Under the pieces are notes generated by a model. It worked only from the letters and a program-made list of their open reading frames with translations. It made no database searches and was not told where the DNA came from. From assembly GCF_002979915.1 (NCBI RefSeq), contig NZ_PCQA01000004.1:1-64000 (forward strand): DNA of 64,000 nucleotides. Direction: 5' to 3'. Positions 1-8,586 of the stretch are shown here, piece by piece (position 1 is the stretch's first letter; each line of letters begins with the position of its first letter). Source of the stretch: Arthrobacter sp. MYb213 (GTDB lineage Bacteria > Actinomycetota > Actinomycetes > Actinomycetales > Micrococcaceae). The translations under genes were made by a program, and so were the position numbers.

Positions 1-176
1 TTGAAGTAAGTGAAAGTCAGTAATGATGATGGTTTGAGGCCCTGGACACTGTGGTGTTCGGGGCTTCACCTGTTTAAGCCGTCGGCGCATATATGGCTCA
101 GCTAGTTCAGGGCAAAGAACTAATAGCTACAGTGAATAGTAGATACTACTAGATCTGCTATATAGGGAGCCCCTCG
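1..176. other. 5' edge and upstream region of the M13 peptidase gene
   Basis: No open frame of useful length is seen on either strand, and stops occur in all frames near the left edge. The right end carries the ribosome binding site AGGGAG at 164-169, seven bases before the TTG start at 177. An AT-rich stretch around 120-160 presumably holds the promoter, but no convincing -35/-10 pair can be assigned. Confidence 0.5.
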
Positions 177-2141
177 TTGACATCTGATGCGCTGAAATAT
201 CTCGATGATTCCATCCGCCCTCAGGATGACCTGTATCGCCACTCGAACGGCAAGTGGTTCGACTCGGCATCGATTCCAAGCGATCAGGGGCTCTACGGAT
301 CATTCATGGAACTGCGTGATGACGCAGAAGACGCGGTTCACGCGATCATCACCGAAGCGGTCCAGTCCTACGAGTCGGGCACCCAGACTGAGGGCCCCAC
401 CAAGCGTATTGCAGAGCTCTACGGCAGCTTCATGAATGAAGAAGTGATTGAAGCACGTGGCGCCGAGCCTGTCGCGCAGTACCTACGCGAAATTGCGCAA
501 CTTTCGACCGTAGATCAGCTAATTGAGCTCTCTGGATCTTTCTACCGCAGGGGCATCAGCGGATTCCTCGCCTCCGGTGCGATGAACGACGCAGGAAATC
601 CAGAGCGCAACCTTCTAACCTTCTTACAGGCCGGCCTTGGGCTACCAGATGAGTCTTACTACCGTGAAGAGCAGTTCTCCCAGACGGTCGAGGACTATCA
701 GGAGCACCTGGGCCGATTGCTGGAACTCGGTGGCATTGAATCTCCGAAGAACGCGGCGAGCTCAGTGGTGGACTTGGAAACTAAGATTGCCGGTCACCAT
801 TGGGACCGAGTTAAGGTCCGCGACGCACAAGCACGCTACAACTTGATGAACCAAGACGAAGTTCTTGCTCTGTTCCCTGAGCTGCGTTCCTGGTTGCAGG
901 GCGCGGGTATCGGTTCGAAGTACAGCGCTGAGGTAGTCCTCTGGCAACCAAGCTACTTCAAGGCACTGTCTGAACTACTAAACACTGAGCCACTAGAGAG
1001 CTGGAAGAACTGGCTCACTGTGCAGGTCCTGCGGTCGTTCGCGCCGTATCTGTCTAGCGCTTTTGTTAACGAAAACTTCTCCTTCTACTCAGCGAAGCTG
1101 GGAGGAGTGGAAACCCTCAAGGAGCGTTGGAAGCGCGGCGTTTCGTTCACCGAGGGTGGTGTAGGTGAAGATATCGGTCAGCTTTACGTAGCCAAGCACT
1201 TCCCGCAAGAAGCTAAGACCGCGATGGATGCTTTAGTTGAGCGACTCACTGAGGCCTATCGTATTTCCATCTCCAATCTGCCGTGGATGGGCGCTGCAAC
1301 CATTGTGAAGGCGTTGGAAAAGCTGTCGATGTTCCGGCCAAAGATCGGGTACCCCGATGAATGGATCGACTACTCATCGATCACGACGGACCCGTTGGAC
1401 GTTATCGCTAATCTTGCAGCGGCCAACGAATTCGAATTTAAGCGTGAGCTAAAGAAGATTGATGACGGGGTGGATCGAGAGCTGTGGTTCATGTACCCGC
1501 AGACCGTCAACGCCTACTACCACCCACTGCTTAACGAGATCGCCTTCCCGGCTGCTATCCTGCGCCTGCCATTCTTCGACAAAGATCGCGACATCGCCTC
1601 GAACTTCGGCGCTATCGGCGCGGTCATTGGACACGAAATCGGTCACGGCTTTGACGATCAGGGATCGCAGTATGACGGCACCGGGCAGCTAACAAACTGG
1701 TGGACCGAAGAAGACCGAGCTGCCTTTGAAAAGCTCACCGGAAAGCTCATCGAGCAGTACAACGCGCTGAGCCCTACGGAAGCACCCGATCACCAGGTCA
1801 ACGGCCAACTGACTCTCGGTGAAAACATTGGCGACCTTGGCGGGCTAGGTATCGCGTACCAGGCCTACAAGTTAGAGCTGACAGCACGGGGTATCGCAGA
1901 AGATGAAGTGATCGACGGTGTTACCGGTGATCAGCGCTTCTTCTACGCTTGGGCAGAATGCTGGCGTACGCTGATCCGCCCGGAAACGGCAGTTATCCGG
2001 GTAACCACCGACCCACATGCTCCGGGCGAATTCCGCTGTAATCAGGTGCCAAAAAACTTGGCAGCCTTCCACGAGGCATTTGACACGAAGCCCGGCGACG
2101 GAATGTGGCTAGACCCGGCTGACCGCGTAACCATCTGGTAG
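177..2141 (+). CDS. M13 family zinc metallopeptidase (neprilysin/PepO-like)
   Basis: Predicted zinc endopeptidase of family M13, 654 residues, close to the usual bacterial PepO length. The zinc motif HEIGH lies at residues 486-490 and the third-ligand motif ENIGD begins at residue 549. The M13 signature NAYYHP with LNEIAFPA precedes the zinc site, and the protein ends in Trp as in the family. No signal peptide or membrane anchor is seen at the N-terminus, so a cytoplasmic peptide-degrading role is inferred, as for other actinobacterial members. The start is TTG at 177, supported by AGGGAG seven bases upstream and by the family N-terminus (a DD-x-VRPQDDLY-like segment). It is monocistronic, followed by a hairpin terminator. 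Confidence 0.93.
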   Translation: MTSDALKYLDDSIRPQDDLYRHSNGKWFDSASIPSDQGLYGSFMELRDDAEDAVHAIITEAVQSYESGTQTEGPTKRIAELYGSFMNEEVIEARGAEPVAQYLREIAQLSTVDQLIELSGSFYRRGISGFLASGAMNDAGNPERNLLTFLQAGLGLPDESYYREEQFSQTVEDYQEHLGRLLELGGIESPKNAASSVVDLETKIAGHHWDRVKVRDAQARYNLMNQDEVLALFPELRSWLQGAGIGSKYSAEVVLWQPSYFKALSELLNTEPLESWKNWLTVQVLRSFAPYLSSAFVNENFSFYSAKLGGVETLKERWKRGVSFTEGGVGEDIGQLYVAKHFPQEAKTAMDALVERLTEAYRISISNLPWMGAATIVKALEKLSMFRPKIGYPDEWIDYSSITTDPLDVIANLAAANEFEFKRELKKIDDGVDRELWFMYPQTVNAYYHPLLNEIAFPAAILRLPFFDKDRDIASNFGAIGAVIGHEIGHGFDDQGSQYDGTGQLTNWWTEEDRAAFEKLTGKLIEQYNALSPTEAPDHQVNGQLTLGENIGDLGGLGIAYQAYKLELTARGIAEDEVIDGVTGDQRFFYAWAECWRTLIRPETAVIRVTTDPHAPGEFRCNQVPKNLAAFHEAFDTKPGDGMWLDPADRVTIW

Positions 2142-2147
2142 TACCGA

Positions 2148-2184
2148 AACAAGGTGCAGGGAGCGATCCCGGCACCTTGTTTTC
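2148..2184 (+). terminator. Rho-independent terminator after the M13 peptidase gene
   Basis: The 10-bp stem AACAAGGTGC/GCACCTTGTT (2148-2157 and 2172-2181) contains an inner GGGA/TCCC stem and is followed by a short T-rich tract. It lies 6 bases after the stop codon. Confidence 0.75.
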
Positions 2185-2249
2185 GTTAAGGCATAAAGAT
2201 CACCATGTAAGTCGCATCATGATCAGGCCACAGAGCAATGAATGACACG

Positions 2250-2264
2250 TAGAATGGACTATTG
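2250..2264 (+). promoter_or_regulatory. Candidate -10 element of a leaderless lysS transcript
   Basis: TAGAAT at 2250-2255 ends eight bases before the GTG start codon at 2264. No Shine-Dalgarno sequence precedes the GTG. This spacing places transcription start at or next to the start codon, the arrangement of leaderless actinobacterial genes. No good -35 box is visible, so this is a moderate inference. Confidence 0.35.
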
Positions 2265-3778
2265 TGACTTCCCAAAATAATTCCGTAGATAGCACCGATC
2301 CAAACGACCAGCGTCAGGTCCGCATCGATAAGCGCAACGTCCTGCTGGCAAACGGCGAGGAAGCCTTCCCGGTTGGGGTGGCACGCACTCATACTTTGCA
2401 GCAGGTCCGTGAACTGTTCCCAGATCTGGAGCCGGACCAAGCAACCGGTCAGAGCGTCGGCGTTGCAGGACGTATCGTCTTCATGCGCAATACCGGCAAG
2501 CTTTGCTTCGCCACCTTGCAGGAAGGCGGCCCAAAGGGCGCCGGAACACGTCTGCAGGTAATGCTCTCGCTGGCCAATGTCGGCGAGGAGCGCTTAGCTC
2601 AGTGGAAGTCCCTGGTAGACCTCGGGGACCACGTATTTATCACCGGTGAGGTTATTTCCTCGCGCCGCGGCGAGCTTTCGGTCATGGCCGAGGGGTTTGA
2701 AATGGCTTCCAAGGCCTTACGCCCGCTTCCAGTGCTGCACGCAGACCTGAACGAAGAAACGCGTGTGCGTCAGCGTTACGCAGATCTGATCGTGCGTAAC
2801 GAAGCCCGCGAGATGGTTTACAAGCGTGCAGCGATCATCCGCGCCGTGCGCAACACCCTAGAGAACCACGAGTACGTCGAGGTGGAAACCCCGATGTTGC
2901 AGCTGGTGCACGGTGGCGCCTCGGCCCGCCCGTTCAAAACCCACCTGAACGCCTTCGATCAGGAAATGACCATGCGCATCGCGCTTGAGCTATACCTGAA
3001 GCGCGCTGTGGTTGGCGGCGTGGATCGAGTTTTCGAAATTGGCCGAATCTTCCGTAACGAGGGCGTGGACTCCACGCACTCGCCAGAGTTCACCATGCTC
3101 GAATGCTATGAAGCCTATGCAGATCAGTACGTAATGGCGCAGCGCATGCAGGAGATCATCCTCAACGCGGCGGACGCCATCGGTGCTGGCCGAACCTTGG
3201 AGACCGCCAAGGGAACCATCAATCTTGATGGTGAGTGGCGCTGGTTGAGCGTCTACCCGGGACTCTCGGAAGCCGTGGGTGTGGAAATCACCCCGGAGAC
3301 GGATGCCTCGGTACTACGCGAAGTCGCCGCAAAACACGAAGTTAAGATTGATCCGTCGTGGAGCGCGCAGAAACTGGTTATTGAACTCTTCGGTGAGATC
3401 GTCGAGCCAAACTTGATCGACCCAACCTTCGTGTGTGATTACCCGCCGCTGGCACAGCCACTGGCTCGTCCGCACCGCTCGAAGCCTGGAGTGATCGAAG
3501 CCTGGGACCTGATTATCGGTGGCATGGAGCGTGGTACCGCCTTCTCCGAGCTCATTGACCCGGTTATCCAGCGCGAACGCCTCACCGAACAGTCGCTGAT
3601 GGCTGCCGGCGGAGACACCGAAGCGATGCAGCTTGATGAAGACTTCCTGCGTGCACTGGAATATGGCGCCCCACCAATGGGTGGTATCGGCTTGGGCATT
3701 GACCGCCTTGTGATGCTCTTTACCGATCTAGGTATTCGCGAAACTATTTTGTTCCCACTGCTCAAGCCGGAGGCCTAA
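2264..3778 (+). CDS. lysS: Lysyl-tRNA synthetase, class II
   Basis: Charges tRNA-Lys with lysine in the cytoplasm. The 504-residue length is typical of bacterial LysS. An N-terminal OB-fold anticodon-binding domain (about residues 60-165, containing GRIVFMRNTGK) is followed by the class II catalytic core. Motif 2 is RNEGVDSTHSPEF and motif 3 is GIGLGIDRLVML near the C-terminus. The GTG start has no ribosome binding site but a -10-like box directly upstream, suggesting leaderless translation. It is followed at once by a small membrane protein gene, and the tRNA-Lys gene lies elsewhere in the window at 30946. Confidence 0.97.
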   Translation: MTSQNNSVDSTDPNDQRQVRIDKRNVLLANGEEAFPVGVARTHTLQQVRELFPDLEPDQATGQSVGVAGRIVFMRNTGKLCFATLQEGGPKGAGTRLQVMLSLANVGEERLAQWKSLVDLGDHVFITGEVISSRRGELSVMAEGFEMASKALRPLPVLHADLNEETRVRQRYADLIVRNEAREMVYKRAAIIRAVRNTLENHEYVEVETPMLQLVHGGASARPFKTHLNAFDQEMTMRIALELYLKRAVVGGVDRVFEIGRIFRNEGVDSTHSPEFTMLECYEAYADQYVMAQRMQEIILNAADAIGAGRTLETAKGTINLDGEWRWLSVYPGLSEAVGVEITPETDASVLREVAAKHEVKIDPSWSAQKLVIELFGEIVEPNLIDPTFVCDYPPLAQPLARPHRSKPGVIEAWDLIIGGMERGTAFSELIDPVIQRERLTEQSLMAAGGDTEAMQLDEDFLRALEYGAPPMGGIGLGIDRLVMLFTDLGIRETILFPLLKPEA

Positions 3779-3783
3779 AGCCC

Positions 3784-3951
3784 ATGCCATATGTAGAGGC
3801 TATTGTTCCGACTATCGCTTTGGCGCTCATTTTTTGGTACGCGATGAAAGCGATTACAAACGCTGATAGAAATGAACGTAAGGCTCAGGCTGAAGCCGAG
3901 GCAAAATTCATCGATCGTGGTAATTCAGAATCTGGAACGCCTGGGAAATAA
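3784..3951 (+). CDS. Small single-pass membrane protein (55 aa), unknown function
   Basis: A 55-residue open frame starting at ATG 3784, five bases after the lysS stop, so probably cotranscribed with lysS. Residues 5-23 form one hydrophobic helix (EAIVPTIALALIFWYAMKAI), followed by a charged tail rich in Ala, Glu, Lys and Arg and a Gly/Ser/Pro-rich end. The topology suggests the charged tail is cytoplasmic. The upstream sequence GGAGG at 3769-3773, within the lysS end, lies 10 bases before the ATG and is a fair ribosome binding site. Small membrane proteins between lysS and lsr2 are known in related actinobacteria by recollection only. No function is assigned. Confidence 0.7.
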   Translation: MPYVEAIVPTIALALIFWYAMKAITNADRNERKAQAEAEAKFIDRGNSESGTPGK

Positions 3952-4012
3952 GATAAGTCTAGTAATTCCCTCTTAATTCTTTGTTGCGTTCGGATTTATT
4001 GCGAAATTTGAC

Positions 4013-4018
4013 TATACT
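4013..4018 (+). promoter_or_regulatory. Candidate -10 box of lsr2
   Basis: TATACT, five of six matches to the consensus, lies in an AT-rich stretch 71 bases before the lsr2 start. No good -35 element is seen at 16-18 bases upstream. The intervening leader holds a strong GGAGGA ribosome binding site near 4075. Confidence 0.4.
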
Positions 4019-4089
4019 TGATTTCTGCAATGAACATTGAGTTCTTTGGAGCTTAGTTCAGCAAATCCACGCATGGAGGAAATAGAATA

Positions 4090-4410
4090 ATGGCACGTCA
4101 GGTTCAGATTGCCCTGATTGACGACATTGATGGTAGCGAAGCCGTTGAGTCCATTTCGTTTAGTGTTGCTGGTCAGCACTTCGAAATGGATTTGAATGCG
4201 GAGCACGCCGACGAATTCCGTGCGGCCTTAGAGCCATATATCGATGCTGCACGTTCAGCCAAGCAGAGCAGCACGAGTGAAGCCCCTGCAATTCGCGCAT
4301 GGGCTAAAGAAAACAACATCAAGGTCAACGCTCGCGGGCGTTTGAATGCTGATGTTGTGGATGCCTACAACGCAGCAATGCGTAAGGGTGGCCGAGGTCG
4401 CGCCAAGTAA
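4090..4410 (+). CDS. lsr2: Lsr2 nucleoid-associated xenogeneic silencer
   Basis: H-NS-like protein that binds AT-rich DNA, bridges it and silences horizontally acquired genes. The 106-residue length is that of the family. The N-terminal dimerization domain (residues 1-60, starting MARQVQIALIDDIDG) is joined by a Ser/Ala-rich linker to the C-terminal DNA-binding domain with IRAWAKENN and the AT-hook-like RGR at about residue 80. The start is set by GGAGGA about ten bases upstream. It is probably monocistronic, between its own promoter-like box and a perfect hairpin terminator. The AT-rich region at 58.2-58.6 kb would be a natural target. Confidence 0.96.
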   Translation: MARQVQIALIDDIDGSEAVESISFSVAGQHFEMDLNAEHADEFRAALEPYIDAARSAKQSSTSEAPAIRAWAKENNIKVNARGRLNADVVDAYNAAMRKGGRGRAK

Positions 4411-4436
4411 TTTACTGGGTGTTCAATAAGTCTCTA

Positions 4437-4474
4437 CAAGGGGCCGAAGTATCGAAAGATACTTCGGCCCCTTG
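4437..4474 (+). terminator. Perfect hairpin terminator after lsr2
   Basis: A perfect 17-bp stem (4437-4453 with 4458-4474) with a GAAA tetraloop, 26 bases after the lsr2 stop. Only a weak T run follows. Confidence 0.85.
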
Positions 4475-4702
4475 CTTGTATAACGGGTAAATCACGGTCC
4501 ATTTGTTTGGTGTACCAATGAATGTACATGCTTGTTGAAATAAGTCTGAAATTTAATGAACTAATTAGCGCACCAAATATTGGCCTGCCATTCAATTATG
4601 GGGAAATCTACGTCTTCCGGTTATCCCTATGGCGAACAAGGGCGCATTGTGGCCGTCTGGTGCGTAGCATCGAACTATTGGTAAGCAAGGAGTGTGCCGA
4701 AG

Positions 4703-7216
4703 ATGTTTGAGAGATTTACTGACCGTGCCCGTCGAGTTGTCGTGCTCGCCCAAGAAGAGGCGCGCATGCTCAACCACAACTACATCGGCACCGAGCACCT
4801 GCTGCTCGGTCTTATCCACGAAGGTGATGGGGTGGCCGCCAAGGCGCTCGAATCGCTGAATATTTCGTTGGGTGCCGTGCGTGAGCAGGTGCAGGAGATT
4901 ATCGGTAAGGGCCAGCAGGCCCCTTCCGGTCATATCCCCTTCACTCCACGCGCCAAAAAGGTTTTGGAGCTTTCGCTACGCGAAGCGTTGCAGTTGGGTC
5001 ATAACTACATTGGAACCGAGCACATTCTGCTCGGCTTGATCCGCGAAGGCGAGGGCGTCGCAGCCCAGGTGCTGGTGAAGCTGGGTGCCGACCTTGGTCG
5101 CGTGCGCCAGCAGGTCATCCAGCTGCTCTCGGGCTACCAGGGAAGCAAGGACACCGCCTCGGCTGGTGTTAGCTCTGGTGGACAGTCCGAGGGAACCCCT
5201 GCGGGATCTGCAGTACTGGACCAGTTCGGTCGCAACCTCACCGCAGCAGCCCGCGAAGGCAAGCTGGACCCGGTGATCGGTCGCGAACACGAGATGGAAC
5301 GCGTTATGCAGGTCCTCTCGCGTCGTACCAAGAACAACCCGGTACTCATTGGTGAGCCAGGCGTCGGTAAGACCGCGGTAGTCGAGGGCCTAGCCCAGGC
5401 GATCGTGCGTGGAGACGTCCCGGAAACCATCAAGGACAAGCAGCTGTACACCCTGGACCTCGGTTCACTGGTGGCCGGCTCGCGTTACCGCGGTGACTTC
5501 GAAGAACGCCTGAAGAAGGTGCTCAAGGAAATCCGTACCCGCGGAGACATCATCTTGTTCATCGACGAGATCCACACCCTCGTGGGTGCAGGTGCTGCCG
5601 AGGGCGCTATCGACGCTGCCTCGATCCTCAAGCCAATGCTGGCTCGTGGCGAGCTGCAGACCGTCGGTGCAACCACCTTGGATGAGTACCGCAAGAACAT
5701 CGAGAAGGACGCGGCGCTTGAGCGTCGTTTCCAGCCGATTCAGGTCAAGGAGCCTTCGGTCGAGCTGACCACGCAGATTCTGCGTGGCCTGCGTGACCGC
5801 TACGAAGCGCACCACCGCGTGACCATCACCGACGGTGCACTGCAGGCAGCTGCCACGCTGGCGCACCGTTACATCTCGGATCGTTTCCTGCCCGATAAGG
5901 CCGTTGACTTGATCGACGAGGCCGGTGCTCGACTGCGCATTCAGCGCATGACCGCACCTCCGGCGTTGAAGGAAATGGACGAGGAAATCGCTACCGTGCG
6001 ACTGGAGAAGGAAGCTGCGATTGATGCGCAGGACTTCGAAGGTGCCGCATCGCTGCGCGATAAGGAATCCAAGCTCATCGAGGCCCGTAACGAGAAGGAA
6101 AAGTCCTGGCGCAATGGCGACCTCGACGAAATCTCCGAGGTCACCGAGGAACTCATCGCCGAGGTTTTGGCTAACTCCACAGGTATCCCAGTGGTGAAGC
6201 TGACCGAGGAAGAGTCCACGCGCCTGATGAACATGGAAGACGAGCTGCACAAGCGTGTGGTCGGCCAGGATTCGGCAATCAAGGTGATTAGCCAGGCGAT
6301 CCGCCGTACCCGTGCAGGTCTGAAGGATCCAAACCGCCCAGGCGGCTCGTTCATCTTCGCCGGTCCAACCGGTGTAGGTAAAACCGAGCTGGCAAAGGCT
6401 TTGGCCGAATTCCTCTTCGGTGAAGAAGACGCGCTGATTACTTTGGACATGTCCGAGTACTCCGAGAAGCACACAGTTTCGCGACTCTTCGGTGCCCCTC
6501 CGGGCTACGTCGGTTACGAAGAAGGCGGACAGCTGACCGAGAAGGTTCGACGTCGTCCATTCGCCGTAGTGCTCTTTGACGAGGTGGAGAAGGCCCACTC
6601 GGACCTGTTCAACTCGTTGCTGCAGATCTTGGAAGACGGTCGTTTGACCGACTCGCAGGGTCGCGTGGTCGACTTCAAGAACACCATCATCATCATGACC
6701 ACCAACCTTGGTACCCGAGATATCTCCAAGGGTGTCATGACAGGTTTCCAGGCATCGGCCGATACTCGTACCGGGTACGAGCGGATGCAGGCAAAGGTTC
6801 AGGAAGAACTGCGTCAGCATTTCCGTCCGGAATTCTTGAACCGCGTTGATGACATCGTGGTCTTCCCACAGCTGGACCAGGACGAGATCGAAGAGATCGT
6901 TGATCTGTTCGTCGGACGTCTGGCCAAGCGACTAGATGATCGCGGTATGACCATCGAGCTGACTCCGGCCGCACGCAAGCTATTGGCCGAGCGTGGCTAC
7001 GATCCAGCCATGGGTGCTCGTCCATTGCGTCGCACGATCCAGCGCGATATTGAAGATCAGCTCTCTGAGAAGATCCTCTTCGGGCAGATCGTCCCAGGGC
7101 AGAAGATCACCGTTGACGTCGAAGGCGAAGCGGAGACACGCAAGTTTGTCTTCCACGCAGAAGGTGGAACCGGTGAGCTGGAAGGCGAACCGGCACCAGC
7201 TGCGTTGGAAAGCTAA
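4703..7216 (+). CDS. clpC: ATP-dependent Clp protease ATPase subunit ClpC
   Basis: AAA+ unfoldase that feeds substrates to ClpP1P2 and takes part in protein quality control. It begins [13 protein letters not shown], the standard actinobacterial ClpC N-terminus, and runs 837 residues. Two Clp-N repeats (about 1-145) are followed by AAA domain 1 with Walker [10 protein letters not shown] (from residue 217), a UVR/middle region (about 415-450) and AAA domain 2 with Walker [10 protein letters not shown] (from residue 554). The GTG at 4694 is in frame, but the ribosome binding site AAGGAG at 4687-4692 is only one base from it and ten from ATG 4703, so the ATG is preferred. It is flanked by its own upstream region and a terminator. 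Confidence 0.97.
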   Translation: MFERFTDRARRVVVLAQEEARMLNHNYIGTEHLLLGLIHEGDGVAAKALESLNISLGAVREQVQEIIGKGQQAPSGHIPFTPRAKKVLELSLREALQLGHNYIGTEHILLGLIREGEGVAAQVLVKLGADLGRVRQQVIQLLSGYQGSKDTASAGVSSGGQSEGTPAGSAVLDQFGRNLTAAAREGKLDPVIGREHEMERVMQVLSRRTKNNPVLIGEPGVGKTAVVEGLAQAIVRGDVPETIKDKQLYTLDLGSLVAGSRYRGDFEERLKKVLKEIRTRGDIILFIDEIHTLVGAGAAEGAIDAASILKPMLARGELQTVGATTLDEYRKNIEKDAALERRFQPIQVKEPSVELTTQILRGLRDRYEAHHRVTITDGALQAAATLAHRYISDRFLPDKAVDLIDEAGARLRIQRMTAPPALKEMDEEIATVRLEKEAAIDAQDFEGAASLRDKESKLIEARNEKEKSWRNGDLDEISEVTEELIAEVLANSTGIPVVKLTEEESTRLMNMEDELHKRVVGQDSAIKVISQAIRRTRAGLKDPNRPGGSFIFAGPTGVGKTELAKALAEFLFGEEDALITLDMSEYSEKHTVSRLFGAPPGYVGYEEGGQLTEKVRRRPFAVVLFDEVEKAHSDLFNSLLQILEDGRLTDSQGRVVDFKNTIIIMTTNLGTRDISKGVMTGFQASADTRTGYERMQAKVQEELRQHFRPEFLNRVDDIVVFPQLDQDEIEEIVDLFVGRLAKRLDDRGMTIELTPAARKLLAERGYDPAMGARPLRRTIQRDIEDQLSEKILFGQIVPGQKITVDVEGEAETRKFVFHAEGGTGELEGEPAPAALES

Positions 7217-7236
7217 AACCTAGGCAATAAAAACCA

Positions 7237-7275
7237 CGGGTGAGGTATTCGGATAACTTCCGACTACCTCACCCG
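7237..7275. terminator. Bidirectional hairpin between clpC and the DUF1801 gene
   Basis: An 11-bp stem CGGGTGAGGTA/TACCTCACCCG (7237-7247 with 7265-7275), extended by CC/GG beyond one mismatch, lies between two convergent genes. A-rich sequence on the left and T-rich sequence on the right suit termination in both directions. Confidence 0.7.
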
Positions 7276-7288
7276 CGGTGCTTTTAAC

Positions 7289-7735
7289 CTAGTTTTTCAC
7301 TGCCTTGGCCACCAAATCGGTGAGCATTTTGAGATGCGTTTCTTCCAGCGCGGTGATCGCAAAAGAAGTTGGCCACAAGGTGCCCTCATCTAGCCGCGCC
7401 ACATCATTGAAGCCGAAAGTTAGATAGCGTGCCTCAAACTTCTTAGCATCTTGAATGAAGCACAAAACCTTGCCATCAAGAGCATAAGCGGGCATCCCGT
7501 ACCAGAGCTTTGGCTCCAACTGTGGGGCCGTGCTGGTGATCAGCTGGTGCAGTCGCTGAGCTAGTTCCTTGTCGCTTCCTTCAAAGGAAGCGATTTTTGC
7601 TTCCAGATCCGCTCGCGCGGCCTGCTGCTTCTCGGCCTTGCTCATGCGTTTCTTCGGAGCCTTTAGCTCGGCCGCACGTTCCTTCATTGCGGCTTTTTCT
7701 GCCGCGCTGAATCCCTGAGTGTCCGACATGTTCAT
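7289..7735 (-). CDS. DUF1801 (YdhG-like) domain protein
   Basis: A 148-residue protein with a lysine/alanine-rich, charged N-terminal helix (residues 10-50) and a C-terminal DUF1801-type domain. That domain contains PKLWYGMPAYALDGKVLCFI and FEARYLTFGFND, the hallmarks of this small alpha/beta family. Some members are called iron chaperones (frataxin-like fold), but the biochemical role here is unknown. The start at 7735 has AGGAG five bases upstream. It lies six bases after the VOC gene and is probably cotranscribed with it. Confidence 0.8.
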   Translation of the reverse strand: MNMSDTQGFSAAEKAAMKERAAELKAPKKRMSKAEKQQAARADLEAKIASFEGSDKELAQRLHQLITSTAPQLEPKLWYGMPAYALDGKVLCFIQDAKKFEARYLTFGFNDVARLDEGTLWPTSFAITALEETHLKMLTDLVAKAVKN

Positions 7736-7741
7736 ATACTC

Positions 7742-8149
7742 CTAAGCGCTTTGATTGATGCGGACCATATTTCCCGACGGATCGCGGAAGGCACAATCAC
7801 GAGGTCCCCACGGTTGCTCGATAGGTTCCTGCAAGACTTCTGCCCCGCTGGCGCTGACGGTTTGGAACACCGAGTCCAAATCATTGACGGAAAGCACCAG
7901 GCCACCTAGTGCTCCCTTGGCAACGAGTTCCGCGAGAGCGGCCGCGTCTTGCTCAGAGCGTCCAGCGCCTGGCGCAGAGAGTACCAAGTTCAGACCGGGC
8001 TGCCCAGATATTGCTAGCGATACCCAGCGGAACCCGCCGTGAGCTACATCCGAGACCACCTCAAGACCCAACGCGTCGCGGTAAAAAACTAAGGCTTCAT
8101 CAACATCAAGTACGGTGACCGGAATATATTGCACACTAATATTTGTCAT
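7742..8149 (-). CDS. VOC (glyoxalase/bleomycin-resistance/dioxygenase) family protein
   Basis: A 135-residue protein with the paired beta-alpha-beta-beta-beta modules of the vicinal-oxygen-chelate fold. It starts SVQYIPVTVLDVDEALVFYRD and ends GPRDCAFRDPSGNMVRI, both characteristic. Members bind a metal and act as glyoxalases, dioxygenases or drug-binding proteins; the substrate cannot be told from sequence. It lies downstream of an AraC regulator and an exporter-like MFS gene on the same strand, so a stress or detoxification role is an inference. Confidence 0.85.
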   Translation of the reverse strand: MTNISVQYIPVTVLDVDEALVFYRDALGLEVVSDVAHGGFRWVSLAISGQPGLNLVLSAPGAGRSEQDAAALAELVAKGALGGLVLSVNDLDSVFQTVSASGAEVLQEPIEQPWGPRDCAFRDPSGNMVRINQSA

Positions 8150-8196
8150 GAACTCAGCCTAGCGTCGGGGAAAATTCTGAGCTTCTTCAAAACTGC

Positions 8197-8586
8197 TCAA
8201 AATCGTGGAGGGCGCATCAGGATCTTGGCAATGCACGCTGGGATCTCCTCGGTCGCTACATGCTCACGGGCCGCATAAGCCGAAGGGGACTCACCAACTA
8301 TCTCGGTGAATCGGCTGCTAAAGGAACCAAGCGAACTCCACCCGACAGCCATGGCAGCGTCGGTTACCGAAACTCCGGCGCGTAAGAGCACCATGGCTCG
8401 TTCGATCCGGCGGGTCAACAGGTATGAGTAGGGTGTCTCGTCGTAAGCGCGCTTAAACTCCCGAGAAAAATGGGCGGGGGACATCAGTGCACGCCCCGCC
8501 ATTGCAGGAACATCTAACGGCTCCGCAAAATGCCGATCCATGAGGTCTCGTGCCCGGCGCAGGTGAGCCAAGGTGGCCAGATCCAT
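8197..8586 (-). CDS. AraC-family transcriptional regulator (DNA-binding domain only)
   Basis: A compact 129-residue AraC/XylS protein consisting essentially of the two helix-turn-helix motifs. LDVPAMAGRALMSPAHFSREF is the first HTH, and VSVTDAAMAVGWSSLGSFSSRF with ESPSAYAARE is the second, conserved one. No N-terminal sensing domain is present. The start chosen is ATG 8586, whose A is shared with the TAA stop of the upstream MFS gene (TAATG), giving translational coupling. A longer frame upstream would overlap the MFS gene. It probably regulates this MFS-VOC-DUF1801 group. Confidence 0.85.
   Translation of the reverse strand: MDLATLAHLRRARDLMDRHFAEPLDVPAMAGRALMSPAHFSREFKRAYDETPYSYLLTRRIERAMVLLRAGVSVTDAAMAVGWSSLGSFSSRFTEIVGESPSAYAAREHVATEEIPACIAKILMRPPRF

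Noticed and set aside
4522-4710. 62-codon frame between lsr2 and clpC
   Set aside because: It overlaps the clpC start region, no ribosome binding site, no recognisable sequence.
5465-6820. Long minus-strand open frame (451 codons) inside clpC
   Set aside because: It lies wholly antisense to a well-conserved AAA+ core; its translation has no domain and follows the codon bias of the sense gene.
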